This document shows positions 14,969 through 23,777 of a stretch of DNA of 64,000 bases, piece after piece. The position numbers and the translations under genes are program-made. Each line of letters starts with the position of its first letter. Position 1 is the first letter of the stretch. Source of the stretch: an uncultured Candidatus Saccharibacteria bacterium (GTDB lineage Bacteria > Patescibacteria > Saccharimonadia > Saccharimonadales > UBA4665); assembly GCA_946482285.1 (NCBI GenBank), contig CAMLQK010000001.1, positions 310,001 through 374,000 on the forward strand, given 5' to 3'. The notes below the pieces were generated by a model. It made no database searches, had not been told where the DNA came from, and saw only the letters and a program-made list of their open reading frames with translations.

Positions 14969-15343
14969 ATGTTAGCATTAGCGCTTTTCTCGTGGTGGTA
15001 TACGACGGCTTGGAAGGCTCTTGGCCGGCGCATCGGCCAGCGAGTAGACTCAGCAATGGACTTCTTTTCTGTGAGCCTTTTGCTACGTACGTTATTCGAT
15101 CCGTTCCGTCAGATTTCTGCTGGCCAGGTTCGTGGCTCGTTAGATGCACAAATGCGTGCTTGGGCAGACCGCACATTTTCCCGTTTTTTTGGAGCATTCA
15201 TCCGTACATTATTTATCATAGTCGGACTATTGGTTGCGGTGTGTGTAATGTTATTTGGTGTTGTGCAGTTAATAGTGTGGCCCCTTATCCCGTTACTGCC
15301 AATTATAGGCCTTGCGGGCTTTAGCATGGGGCTGACGTTATGA
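14969..15343 (+). CDS. Small membrane protein paired with the Clp-like ATPase
   Basis: 124 aa. A short N-terminal hydrophobic segment (MLALALFSWWYTTAW) is followed by an amphipathic polar region with many Arg (WKALGRRIGQRVDSAMDFFS...RQISAGQVRGSLDAQMRAWADRTFSRFFG), then two helices at about 76-98 and 100-120. The stop overlaps the start of the membrane-anchored Clp-type ATPase by 4 bp, so the two are translated together. The family is unknown to me. Its likely role is as membrane partner or adaptor of that ATPase, inferred from coupling. Confidence 0.72.
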   Translation: MLALALFSWWYTTAWKALGRRIGQRVDSAMDFFSVSLLLRTLFDPFRQISAGQVRGSLDAQMRAWADRTFSRFFGAFIRTLFIIVGLLVAVCVMLFGVVQLIVWPLIPLLPIIGLAGFSMGLTL

Positions 15344-17838
15344 ACTACGAGATTGATTTTGCCAGTACCCGATATCAGAAGGCCCGTTTCGCCCGGTTCG
15401 TGGCGGGCAGTGGCACCCGCTTGTTGCTGGGTATGCTTGCTGCTATCTTTGTGGCTGGAGGCCTTGCCCTTATTGCCATTGGGATGGCGGCTGGTTGGCT
15501 GCTGTTTATTGCCGCAACGCCGTTTATTATGCTTGGAGCATGGGCTACTAGCGAACTAAAAAATATTGCCCCTAATAAAACGGAGCGTTCCGTAGACGAT
15601 GTAGTTTCGTCTGATTTACTGGGCCGTCTTGAGGCTGGCTACGATGTAGCTGCTTTGGCCGCGGCGGCCCTGAAGACACCGGAAGGGCAGTTTTTGGCGG
15701 TTCGTTTTGGCTTGCACCCGGAAGTTTTCCAGGCCATAACTGAGCATAATAACCTTGACGCGCGCGCCGTATGGCAAGAAGCTGATGCAATGCGCGGCCG
15801 GCTAGGCATTAAAACATTGAGCGGCGTAGCTGTACTGGCCGCTATCATCCGTGTTACGCCCGGTGCTGATAGCTTTCTGGCGCATTTGCAGATTTCCAGT
15901 GACGACCTGATGCGCGGTGTGGGCTGGTACCACCACTTGCAGGATGTGATTGCCGAGCATGCCCACAAGAAAAAAGATGGCGGTATTGGGCGCGACTGGT
16001 CGTTTGGCTACACGCCTACATTGAGCCGTTTCGGGGTTAATATCAGCGACCAGATTAGCTATAACGGATTGTTGACCCGTGATATTGTTGCACATCAGCA
16101 GGTGGTCGACAGGCTTGTGACTCTCTTTTCACAAGGTGGGCGTCAAAACGCAGCACTTATCGGCCCTTTGGGGACTGGGAAGACGACATTGGTCCACGCT
16201 CTTGCTGAACGGCTACTGTTGGCTAGCCCTGGCGTGCCTCGCCACCTCCGCTATCAACAGGTATTTGCGCTCGACCCTGCTTCTTTGATATCGCAGGCTC
16301 GCGGCCGCGGTGAGCTTGAGGGATTAGTGCAGCAACTGTTCTATGAGGCATTTGCCGCCAAAAATATTGTACTGTTTTTAGACGATGCCCATTTGTTTTT
16401 TGAAGACGGAACTGGTTCGGTTGATCTGAGTAATGTTCTAATGCCGATACTAGACGGTGGAGCACTGCGTATTATCATGGCTATGGACGAACAGAACTGG
16501 TTACGGATTTCACAGCGGAATGCCGCCTTGGCCCAGCATGTCAATCGTGTTCCAGTAGCACCGACCAACGAAGACGACACAATGCTGATTATGGAAGACC
16601 AGCTAATCATGATCGAGCATCGTCAGAAGGCTACATACATGTACCAGGCGTTGCAGGAGGCGTACCGGCTCAGTGAACGCTATATGCACGACCAGTCTAT
16701 GCCAGGCAAGGCTCTGACGCTACTGGAGTCTGCTGCGGGCTTTGCCCAAGGCGGACTAGTGACTGCACCTGCGGTACGCCAGGCAATTGAGCAGACAGTG
16801 GGCGTTAAAGTTGGTACTGCTGATACGAACGAAGAGCGTGAAACACTGCTTAATCTCGAGGAGCTTATTCACCAGCGTATGATTAACCAAACCCATGCAG
16901 TACAGGCGGTAAGCGATGCTTTGCGCCGTGCACGGGCTGGCGTACGCAACCAAGAGCGCCCTATTGGAACTTTCTTGTTCCTGGGGCCGACGGGTGTGGG
17001 CAAAACAGAGCTATCCAAGGCGCTTGCGGCCGTTTTCTTCGGGGGCGAAGACCATCTGATACGCTTGGATTTAAATGAGTACGTTCAGCCTAATGATGTT
17101 TCACGGCTGATTGCTGACGCCTCGCAAGACGCTAATAGCCTAACCGCCCAAATTTCGCGGCAGCCGTTTAGTGTTGTGCTGCTGGATGAGATAGAAAAAG
17201 CTCATCCTAACGTCTTAAACACACTGCTTCAGCTTTTGGACGAAGGTATTTTGCGAGATATAAACAACCGGGAAGTCAGCTTTAGGGACGCGATTGTTAT
17301 TGCTACGAGTAATGCTGGCGCTGACCGGATTCGCCAGTACATTGAAGCGGGCTGGCACTTAGAAGATTTTGAGAGCCGATTTATAGACGAATTGATTAAC
17401 AGTAACCAGTTCCGCCCTGAGTTTTTAAACCGGTTTGATGAAATTACGGTATTCCGTCCGTTGAACCAGGATGAACTACTGCAGGTAATCGACCTTATCT
17501 TGGCTGGTATTAATAAAACACTGGCGCAGCAGAAAGTGTCATTATCTGTTTCTGATGACGCTAAGCGCTTGTTGGTGCAAACAGGCTACGATCCTCGGAT
17601 GGGCGCGCGTCCAATGCGGCGTATAGTGCAAAAAGCAGTGGAAAATATCATTGCTAAGCGGATGCTTGGCGGCCAAGTAATGCCCGGTGAGGTGGTGCAG
17701 ATTACACTGCAGGATGTCCAATCGGTGCTTGGCCAAGAGCGAGTGCCTCGTGCAGATCTGCCGCCAATTGGCCCTGCGCCGGTGCGTGAATCACCAAATT
17801 CTGTCTCGGTCGACCTCCACTCTGATGACCCTAGCTAG
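15340..17838 (+). CDS. Membrane-anchored ClpB/ClpC-type double AAA+ ATPase
   Basis: 832 aa. Unlike cytoplasmic Clp proteins it starts with two transmembrane helices (about 27-50 and 53-70). A degenerate Clp-N-like helical region follows (about 90-210). AAA-1 has Walker A GPLGTGKTT (about 274) and Walker B IVLFLDDAHL. AAA-2 has GPTGVGKTE (about 548), VVLLDEIEKAHP and a sensor-2 region near GYDPRMGARPMRR, ending in a ClpB C-terminal domain. No LGF/IGL-type ClpP-docking loop stands out, so unfolding without ClpP, at the membrane, is plausible. It is coupled to the 14969 membrane gene. Confidence 0.9.
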   Translation: MNYEIDFASTRYQKARFARFVAGSGTRLLLGMLAAIFVAGGLALIAIGMAAGWLLFIAATPFIMLGAWATSELKNIAPNKTERSVDDVVSSDLLGRLEAGYDVAALAAAALKTPEGQFLAVRFGLHPEVFQAITEHNNLDARAVWQEADAMRGRLGIKTLSGVAVLAAIIRVTPGADSFLAHLQISSDDLMRGVGWYHHLQDVIAEHAHKKKDGGIGRDWSFGYTPTLSRFGVNISDQISYNGLLTRDIVAHQQVVDRLVTLFSQGGRQNAALIGPLGTGKTTLVHALAERLLLASPGVPRHLRYQQVFALDPASLISQARGRGELEGLVQQLFYEAFAAKNIVLFLDDAHLFFEDGTGSVDLSNVLMPILDGGALRIIMAMDEQNWLRISQRNAALAQHVNRVPVAPTNEDDTMLIMEDQLIMIEHRQKATYMYQALQEAYRLSERYMHDQSMPGKALTLLESAAGFAQGGLVTAPAVRQAIEQTVGVKVGTADTNEERETLLNLEELIHQRMINQTHAVQAVSDALRRARAGVRNQERPIGTFLFLGPTGVGKTELSKALAAVFFGGEDHLIRLDLNEYVQPNDVSRLIADASQDANSLTAQISRQPFSVVLLDEIEKAHPNVLNTLLQLLDEGILRDINNREVSFRDAIVIATSNAGADRIRQYIEAGWHLEDFESRFIDELINSNQFRPEFLNRFDEITVFRPLNQDELLQVIDLILAGINKTLAQQKVSLSVSDDAKRLLVQTGYDPRMGARPMRRIVQKAVENIIAKRMLGGQVMPGEVVQITLQDVQSVLGQERVPRADLPPIGPAPVRESPNSVSVDLHSDDPS

Positions 17839-17861
17839 AAAATGTGGATCTCCTCGTGTGT

Positions 17862-19697
17862 TTAGTCTTCGGAGCCGAGGTGGGCGCGAAGGGCGTTGAA
17901 GATCACGACGATGTCAACCAGCTCTTGGATAGCGGCGCCCAAAACAGGCGTAAACTTGCCGGTAGAAAAGATTGCCATCAGCACAACGCTCATGCCGATG
18001 CCAATGAAAATACTCTGCTTGGCAATGAAGAACGTTCGCTTAGAAATTGCTACACCGTCGGCAACACGATGAAGGTCATCCTGCATGATAACGACGTCAG
18101 CGGAGTCGCTGGCAGCTGTAGAGCCACGGGCACCAAGAGCAATGCCGACATTACTGGCAGTTAATACCGGGGCGTCATTAACGCCGTCGCCTACAAAGGC
18201 GACTGGACGCAGTTTTTCGGACTCAACGGCACGCAGCTTATCACCGGGTAGGGCTTCGGCAATAACCGATTTGATACCAAGCTTCTGAGCGATGCTTTTA
18301 GCCGTAGCCTTGTTGTCGCCAGTAACCATCATAAAGTTATTGATACCAAGCTTTTGCAGCTTCTGAATAGTTTGTTTACTTTCGGGACGGATTTCGTCTT
18401 TTAGTGTTATGACACCGGCTAGTTTGCCATTTATGGCTACAAGGGCTGCCGTTTGCTGGATAGTGGCTGGCTCGAAGTTTTTGGGCAGCGTTACACCGTG
18501 CTTTTGGATAAGGTGCATGCGGCCTACGAGGATATCTTGGCCATTTACATGTGCCTCAACACCATTGCCCGCAACTTCCTTAACATGCTTGGCCTTTCCC
18601 AGCTTCAATTTCTGAACTTTAGCTTCTTCGACAATTGCCTGGGCTAGCACATGGTTGGAACTTTGTTCGAGACTTGCAGCAGCTGCTAATACTTCTGCCT
18701 TCTTGTAGTCGTGGAACGTTTCGATAGTGTCAACACTTAGTTCACCTTGGGTGAGCGTACCGGTTTTGTCGAAGGCAAAGGTTTTTGCTTCTGCCAAGCG
18801 CTCTAATGCCGAGCCAGTCTTGATAATAATACCTTGCTTGGCGGCGCGGCTCATACCAGAGATGACAGCAATTGGCGCGGCAAGGATAAGCGGGCAAGGG
18901 GTCGCTACAACAAGTACTTCAAGGAAGCGGATGGACTCACCGCTAATGAGCCAGGCCGCAATAGCGATGCCAAACGATACAATAGTAAAAGGGACGCTAT
19001 AGCGGTCGGCAAGGCGGACGAATGGTGTTTGGCTTTTGCTGGCGGCCTGCACGAGTTTGATTATCTGCTCATATTGACTATCGGCAGAAGTGTGCAACGC
19101 TTTGGCGGTAATGGCGCCATCCAAGTTTACCGAACCGCTCAAGATAGCTTCGCTTTCGCTACGGCTTTGAGGCAGGCTTTCACCTGTAAGGCTGGACTCG
19201 TCGAAACTAGCAGTGCCTTCTATAATTTCAGCGTCAACAGGTACGATTTCGCCGGGACGGATAATAATCTTATCGCCAACCTTTACTTCGCTTACGCGGA
19301 CTAGGGATTCTTTGCGTCCTTTTACGATGCGTGCTTTTTGCGGTGCACGGTCCAGAAGGGAGTCAAGCTCGCGCGAAGCCCGTTTTTCGGCGTAATCTTC
19401 CAGGCTTTCGCCGCCGCTCAGCATCAGGACGATAACAATCGCCGCCCAGTATTCGTGCATAATAATAGCCGTTGTAATGGCTGTTGCTGCAAGGATATCT
19501 ACACCATATGTGCCATCGCGGATATCTTGCCACATTCCCCACAGTAAAGGAACGAGTGAGGCTCCTGCTGCTATGCCCAAAATCCAATGGGCGGCTGTGT
19601 CGAGACCGCCCAGATCCAGCCCTAGACCAATTGTGGCTGCCAAAAGGCTGACACCAAAAAGTTTATATTCCTTAAAAAAATTAACAACGCGTCGCAT
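17862..19697 (-). CDS. Heavy-metal-translocating P1B-type ATPase
   Basis: 611 aa. The P-type core is intact: LTGESLPQ (actuator), ATPCPLILAAP (metal-binding TM helix, CPx type), DKTGTLTQGE (phosphorylated Asp about 312), TGDNKATA and VAFVGDGVNDAPVL. There is no N-terminal metal-binding domain. The usual SEHP motif reads SNH, as in some Cd/Zn/Co-type relatives. It probably exports a divalent metal, but the metal cannot be assigned. It is convergent with the Clp-type gene, with 23 bp between the stops. Confidence 0.9.
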   Translation of the reverse strand: MRRVVNFFKEYKLFGVSLLAATIGLGLDLGGLDTAAHWILGIAAGASLVPLLWGMWQDIRDGTYGVDILAATAITTAIIMHEYWAAIVIVLMLSGGESLEDYAEKRASRELDSLLDRAPQKARIVKGRKESLVRVSEVKVGDKIIIRPGEIVPVDAEIIEGTASFDESSLTGESLPQSRSESEAILSGSVNLDGAITAKALHTSADSQYEQIIKLVQAASKSQTPFVRLADRYSVPFTIVSFGIAIAAWLISGESIRFLEVLVVATPCPLILAAPIAVISGMSRAAKQGIIIKTGSALERLAEAKTFAFDKTGTLTQGELSVDTIETFHDYKKAEVLAAAASLEQSSNHVLAQAIVEEAKVQKLKLGKAKHVKEVAGNGVEAHVNGQDILVGRMHLIQKHGVTLPKNFEPATIQQTAALVAINGKLAGVITLKDEIRPESKQTIQKLQKLGINNFMMVTGDNKATAKSIAQKLGIKSVIAEALPGDKLRAVESEKLRPVAFVGDGVNDAPVLTASNVGIALGARGSTAASDSADVVIMQDDLHRVADGVAISKRTFFIAKQSIFIGIGMSVVLMAIFSTGKFTPVLGAAIQELVDIVVIFNALRAHLGSED

Positions 19698-19741
19698 CGC
19701 TCTACCTCTGATTTTCTTACTTAAATTATATCATACCTGTC

Positions 19742-19770
19742 TTGACCACGTCGGACATCGTCCGTACGAT
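19742..19770 (+). promoter_or_regulatory. Promoter of candidate small RNA
   Basis: TTGACC (19742-19747), a 17-nt spacer and TACGAT (19765-19770) form one of the few full -35/-10 pairs in the window. No ORF follows for about 210 bp. Confidence 0.5.
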
Positions 19771-19776
19771 AAGCAA

Positions 19777-19940
19777 ATAAAGCATAGCCAATTTATTGAT
19801 TCCTTGATGCTTGCCGAAGGCGCCACCTAAATAGCCAAGGTGTCGAAGAGCTATTTGGGGAAGAAACCGTCAGTTAGTGCCGGCAAGACGGGGTATACAT
19901 ATAAAAAGACCCTAAAGGGCCCCTCTTAGTTTCTTATTCT
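19777..19940 (+). ncRNA. Candidate structured small RNA
   Basis: Between the P-type ATPase promoter side and the DUF1653 gene a helix CTTGCCG/CGGCAAG (19810-19816/19881-19887) closes a domain. Inside, two mutually exclusive helices are possible: CACCT/AGGTG (19824-19828/19838-19842) and a 10-bp CCTAAATAGC/GCTATTTGGG (19826-19835/19850-19859, one G-U). A further CCGTC/GACGG (19867-19871/19887-19891) competes with the closing helix. This is switch-like behaviour. The downstream gene has its own promoter, so this may be a free RNA. Confidence 0.4.
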
Positions 19941-19977
19941 TGGGGCCGTACTGTAAAGGACACTCGAACTATTCTGC

Positions 19978-19983
19978 TACAAT
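19978..19983 (+). promoter_or_regulatory. Extended -10, leaderless type
   Basis: TGC-TACAAT ends 7 nt before ATG 19990. Confidence 0.6.
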
Positions 19984-19989
19984 TGCCCT

Positions 19990-20265
19990 ATGCATAAGGA
20001 CCACAAAGAACTAGAAGTCGAGCTGCGGAGTGCCGCAAAAAAGATAGCGGTGGGCGGCATTTACGTACACTACAAAAATCCCCAACAAACGTACAAAGTT
20101 TTACACATAGCAATAACCGAACGGGACGATAAGATTTGCGTTATCTATCAGGCACAGTATAACGAAAGTCTCATATTTGTACGTCCACTCAGCAGCTGGC
20201 TCGGCAAAGTGGAGCGGCAAGGTAAGACTGTTGACCGATTCTCAAAAGTAACAGAAGTTATTTAA
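19990..20265 (+). CDS. DUF1653 domain protein
   Basis: 91 aa. The DUF1653 pattern is clear: GGIYVHYKNPQQTYKVLHIAI, then VIYQAQY, FVRPLSSW and a final VDRFSKV. These small beta-rich proteins are widespread and of unknown function; in other bacteria the domain is also found joined to other enzymes. The start is preceded by a -10 box at 7 nt and no ribosome-binding site. A palindromic terminator separates it from the convergent tRNA-His. Confidence 0.85.
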   Translation: MHKDHKELEVELRSAAKKIAVGGIYVHYKNPQQTYKVLHIAITERDDKICVIYQAQYNESLIFVRPLSSWLGKVERQGKTVDRFSKVTEVI

Positions 20266-20272
20266 GTACAAA

Positions 20273-20298
20273 AAAGACCTCTCATATGAGAGGTCTTT
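20273..20298. terminator. Bidirectional terminator
   Basis: A perfect 26-nt palindrome (AAAGACCTCTCAT and its complement) lies between the DUF1653 gene and the convergent tRNA-His. It ends in A- and T-runs on both sides. Confidence 0.8.
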
Positions 20299-20311
20299 GT
20301 GCGTTCAATCT

Positions 20312-20389
20312 TGGGGCGAATGATGGGGTTCGAACCCACGGCCTCCGGAGCCACAATCCAGCGCTCTAACCAGCTGAGCTACATCCGCC
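20312..20389 (-). tRNA. tRNA-His (anticodon GTG)
   Basis: The anticodon loop is TTGTGGC. The gene encodes the extra G(-1) opposite C73: acceptor GCGGATG/CATTCGC is preceded by G and followed by C-CCA. The T-arm is GGTTCGAACCC. No tail duplication follows this tRNA. Confidence 0.95.
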
Positions 20390-20610
20390 ATAGATGTATA
20401 ACAGATCTACTCTAACATTTTTTAGGCAAATATGCCAGCCCCAAACAGTACTTTATAGAGTAAAATTCTAATGTATAAAATACTACAAATGTCTTTACGC
20501 ATTGCCAATAATAGTATATTATAGGTGTAAGTTCCGGTGTATATAATGCATCGCCACGCGACACTTCTTGAGTGCCTTATCTGTAATTTATGAAATAAGG
20601 ATTAATTATT

Positions 20611-20889
20611 ATGTCTTTATCCAGCGAAAACTATTTTGCAACACCTGCACAGCGCGAAGCGCAGCGCAACGGTTATGGCTCTAGTGAGATCCTAGGGCTA
20701 GACGACGACCAATTTGGCGACATCAGCCTATCCTTCGAAAACGAAAACGAAGGCGCAGCAGACCACATGCTTGGCATGTACGCCGAGGCTATATCAACAG
20801 ATGTAGAGAAGTCCGCAGATGTTATTCCATTTGCCGGTAAGGCTGTTGTTGCCACAGAAGTTCAGCCAGCCGAAAGACTTGTCGGCTAA
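20611..20889 (+). CDS. Small acidic hypothetical protein
   Basis: 92 aa, acidic (GLDDDQFGDISLSFENENEGA) with no signal peptide or membrane helix, and probably partly disordered. A purine-rich AAATAAGGA about 9 nt upstream supports ATG 20611, and an intrinsic terminator follows at 20907. It stands alone as a short single-gene unit. The 220-bp gap before it is AT-rich and holds the divergent tRNA-His and this gene's promoters. The family is not recognised. Confidence 0.6.
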   Translation: MSLSSENYFATPAQREAQRNGYGSSEILGLDDDQFGDISLSFENENEGAADHMLGMYAEAISTDVEKSADVIPFAGKAVVATEVQPAERLVG

Positions 20890-20906
20890 ACTGCTCCTGC
20901 AATAAT

Positions 20907-20935
20907 AAAAAGAACGGCGTCAGGCCGTTCTTTTT
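20907..20935 (+). terminator. Terminator of the 92-aa gene
   Basis: AAAAAGAACGGC/GCCGTTCTTTTT is a 12-bp stem ending in a T-run. Confidence 0.85.
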
Positions 20936-20966
20936 ATGTGCAGTCTGCCAGTTTGTTTTTTGCAAT

Positions 20967-20995
20967 AAAATAGCGGCTGCGAGAGCCGCTATTTT
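20967..20995 (-). terminator. Terminator of the PQ-loop-like gene
   Basis: AAAATAGCGGCT/AGCCGCTATTTT is a 12-bp stem with a GCGAG loop. It serves leftward transcription from 21148-21738. Confidence 0.75.
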
Positions 20996-21147
20996 GTAGA
21001 GTTTTGTATAGAGAATAAGGTTTATTTGGGTTTTAACTGCCACCTATGACAGCATTTTTATTGTAGCACGCCATGGGTCGGCTGCCCACTAATCCCTTTT
21101 TTGTTGTCACGTTTTTAGGACGCATTGTTTTTGCGCCGGCAGCCAAG

Positions 21148-21738
21148 CTAGAACGGTCCGATAGGCTGTAGCTTGCGCCGCCGCACAACCAACATACATA
21201 CAAAGAACCCATTTGCCGCAACCAAAGAAGCTGGGTACAGCCAGGTTGCGACTGTGTAGTTGTCTAGTGCGATAATTGCCAAGACAAACTTTAACCCGGC
21301 CAGGGCGTAGCTGGCTAGTGTTTCTTCGTGAGGCTTTTGGTATGACTTGCGGATCGTGGGCATAAACCCTAGGAAGTCGACAATAGTTATGAGGATAACC
21401 GCAAGCAGCGGCTCGCTTGTGACCAGCCAAAGGCTAAGGGCAATACCTGCGCCTAGTAGGTTTAATTTGTCCGAGCGTGTGATGTTTTTCTCACCTTTTT
21501 TAATTGCCAGTACACATATCACACAGGAAACCAGAGCAGTAGCCGCAGTTACCCAGGCTCCGGGTCCTGCCCCGTCAGAAAGTTGTCCAAAGAAAGCGAT
21601 TCCTGTCAGTAGTGCCCACACGAGCCACGAAAAAGCGTGGGGCTTAGTTTTGTTTGCGAATATATCTTTAAAATAGAAAAAATAGCCCGCGATGGTCATG
21701 ATAATTGCAATAACCGCCAGGCTTGTCTTGAAATCCAT
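21148..21738 (-). CDS. PQ-loop/SemiSWEET-like seven-helix membrane protein
   Basis: 196 aa with about seven hydrophobic helices. Two similar segments can be seen: an N-terminal IAGYFFYFKDIFANKTKPHAFSWLVWALL and a C-terminal FLGFMPTIRKSYQKPHEETLASYALAG. Each has the helix-P...K..PH..S pattern of PQ-loop proteins, which include small sugar (SWEET/SemiSWEET) and amino-acid transporters. The internal duplication supports a transporter, and the substrate is unknown. The basic C-terminus (VVRRRKLQP) should lie in the cytoplasm. It is followed by its own terminator. Confidence 0.6.
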   Translation of the reverse strand: MDFKTSLAVIAIIMTIAGYFFYFKDIFANKTKPHAFSWLVWALLTGIAFFGQLSDGAGPGAWVTAATALVSCVICVLAIKKGEKNITRSDKLNLLGAGIALSLWLVTSEPLLAVILITIVDFLGFMPTIRKSYQKPHEETLASYALAGLKFVLAIIALDNYTVATWLYPASLVAANGFFVCMLVVRRRKLQPIGPF

Positions 21739-21815
21739 GTTTTGATGATAACAAAAGCTAAAAAATGACCAATACTAGCAACGATTGAGCTAGCTGGCCA
21801 CGTATGTCAATTAAA

Positions 21816-21892
21816 TGGTGCCCCGGGTTGGACTCGAACCAACGACCTTGAGCTTAGAAGTCTCCTGCTCTATCCAGCTGAGCTACCAGGGC
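21816..21892 (-). tRNA. tRNA-Arg (anticodon TCT)
   Basis: Acceptor GCCCTGG/CCGGGGC (with a G-G contact) and encoded ACCA. D-arm and T-arm (GTTGG-TTCGAGT-CCAAC) are normal. The loop CTTCTAA gives TCT. The anticodon stem GGAGA/GCTCA pairs only in its three central positions, with G-A and A-G mismatches at the ends. Confidence 0.85.
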
Positions 21893-21906
21893 TTGTGGGC
21901 TAATTT

Positions 21907-21981
21907 TGGTGCGGGTAGAGAGAATCGAACTCTCGTCTCCAGCTTGGAAGGCTGGCATATTAGCCACTATACGACACCCGC
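21907..21981 (-). tRNA. tRNA-Gly (anticodon TCC)
   Basis: Acceptor GCGGGTG/TACCCGC, anticodon stem CCAGC/GCTGG with loop CTTCCAA, T-arm GAGAG-TTCGATT-CTCTC, and encoded CCA. It lies 14 bp upstream of tRNA-Arg(TCT) on the same strand, so both are probably cut from one transcript. Confidence 0.95.
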
Positions 21982-22136
21982 ATGTCCCGAACGAACTAGA
22001 CAGATTATAACAGATGTGCGCCAAAACTACCATCATATGTGGCTTTCGGCACACGCGGGCCACAAAACACGCTTTTAGTAGCATATTCTGCGCTCCGAGA
22101 CGTCTTGGTACGGGTGCTTTTGGGTAAGGAGGCTGG

Positions 22137-23660
22137 TTATAGCTCGTGAAGGACGGCGATGTTGGCGCCCAAGCTGTTTAGGCGGTCGGCCAGATCTTCG
22201 TATCCGCGCTGGATAGTGTAGATATTGCGGAGTGTTGATACGCCGTCAGCGGCCAGCATACCAATTAGCAATAAGCTGGCGGGGCGCAAGGCGGGCGGAC
22301 AGACTACGTCGGCTGCCCGGAAGTGTGTTGGCCCTTCGATATACAGGCGGTGCGGATCGGCTAGTTCTACTTGCATGCCGACCTTTGTCATTTCGGTATA
22401 GTAAATAGCCCGGTTTTCGTACATCCAGTCGTGGATAAGCGTACGGCCGTGGGCAACGCCAGCAATTGGCACAAAGTACGGAAGGTTGTCGGCATTTAAG
22501 CCCGGGTAGGCACTGGAATGGATCTTTTCGGTTAGGGCCTTTAGCTTGCCATCGTGCTTGTAGATGGTGAGGTCTACGAGGTCGGTGTGGCCGTTGTTGG
22601 CTTTATAGCGTTTAGTGAGGTCGTATGCCAGCCCCATCTTCTTGAGCTTTAGCAACTCGACAGACATAAAGGCTATTGGTACGCGTTTGATGGTAATTTC
22701 TGAGTTGGTGGTAACGGCGGCAGCTGTAAAAAACATTGCTTCAATAGGATCTTCGGCTGGCGAGTATGTGACGTTCTTTTTAATGAATGGCACGCCCTTG
22801 ACGCGTAGTGATGTGCTTCCGATACCTTCGATAGACACGCCGAGCTTCTGCAAGAAGAAACAGAGGTCTTGGACCATGTAGTTTGAAGTACCAAATTCAA
22901 TAATGGTTTCTTCGGGGGTGCGGGCAGCGGCTAGCAGGGCGTTTTCGGTAACGGTGTCACCGGCCTCGTACAATGTTATGCGCCCAGCAGGTTTTTTGCC
23001 GACGGTAACTTCGTATTGGCCGCCAGTTGCAGCAACAATGTCTACGCCAAATTCTTCCAGGGCATACAGATGGGGCGCAACGGTACGGGCGCCTAATTTA
23101 CAACCGCCAGCGTATGGGATTTTAAAGAAGTCATAATCGTGGATGAGGGAGCCCATCATCATAAGGACAGAGCGGGTTTTGCGTGCGGCCGGAGCGTCGA
23201 TTGCGTCGAGGTCAAGCTTTTCGGGGCGCCGGATTTCGAGGTCGTTACCGTTAATCCACTTTGCGGATACGCCTATGCTCTCAAGGACTTCAATAATACG
23301 GTACACTTCTTCAATCCGCGGGAATGAGTTAAAGCGGGTAACGCCATAGTTCAATAAGCTGGCGCACAACAGAGCGACCGCAGCATTTTTGCTGGTTTTA
23401 AGTGTAATTTCACCTTTTAGTTCGTGGCCGCCTTCGATACGTAGATTAACGGCGCTCCCGTTGAGGGAAATCAACTGCTTTTCGAGGACGTCGCTAATCC
23501 GGCCAAGGGTCTCAAGGCTCATGTTTTGCTTGCCATGTTCCATGCGGTTTACGGCAGATTGGCTGGTGTTGAGCCGCTTTGCAAACTCGGCCTGTGTAAG
23601 GCCGCGTTCCTGGCGGATTTGTGCAATAAGTTGTCCGATTTTCTCGTTTGTTGATTTCAT
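22137..23660 (-). CDS. murA: XRE-type HTH fused to UDP-GlcNAc 1-carboxyvinyltransferase (MurA)
   Basis: 507 aa, about 75 longer than ordinary MurA because an XRE helix-turn-helix (residues 7-62: IRQERGLTQAEFAKRLNTSQSAVNRMEHG) precedes the enzyme. The MurA part keeps SKNAAVALL near its start and the catalytic-loop Cys in YAGGCKLGART (about 187, site of phosphoenolpyruvate and fosfomycin attack). It performs the first step of peptidoglycan precursor synthesis. The HTH could make it self-regulating. The -10 TATAAT lies about 11 nt upstream with a weak AGGTG site. murB is 3.5 kb away. Confidence 0.93.
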   Translation of the reverse strand: MKSTNEKIGQLIAQIRQERGLTQAEFAKRLNTSQSAVNRMEHGKQNMSLETLGRISDVLEKQLISLNGSAVNLRIEGGHELKGEITLKTSKNAAVALLCASLLNYGVTRFNSFPRIEEVYRIIEVLESIGVSAKWINGNDLEIRRPEKLDLDAIDAPAARKTRSVLMMMGSLIHDYDFFKIPYAGGCKLGARTVAPHLYALEEFGVDIVAATGGQYEVTVGKKPAGRITLYEAGDTVTENALLAAARTPEETIIEFGTSNYMVQDLCFFLQKLGVSIEGIGSTSLRVKGVPFIKKNVTYSPAEDPIEAMFFTAAAVTTNSEITIKRVPIAFMSVELLKLKKMGLAYDLTKRYKANNGHTDLVDLTIYKHDGKLKALTEKIHSSAYPGLNADNLPYFVPIAGVAHGRTLIHDWMYENRAIYYTEMTKVGMQVELADPHRLYIEGPTHFRAADVVCPPALRPASLLLIGMLAADGVSTLRNIYTIQRGYEDLADRLNSLGANIAVLHEL

Positions 23661-23777
23661 AACACCTAAAATTATATCAAATATGGTATAGCTGTCAAGA
23701 TTTTGGCTGAAGGCTTGCTGTAGAAATTGAAGAGAAAAATACTACTACGTAGAGTGTATCATGCCGGGTTTACTTGC

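Noticed and set aside
19810..19891. c-di-AMP (ydaO) riboswitch
   Set aside because: A CCGTCAG...GGCAAG stretch recalls the 3' part of ydaO, but the other conserved blocks are missing, so the similarity is treated as chance.
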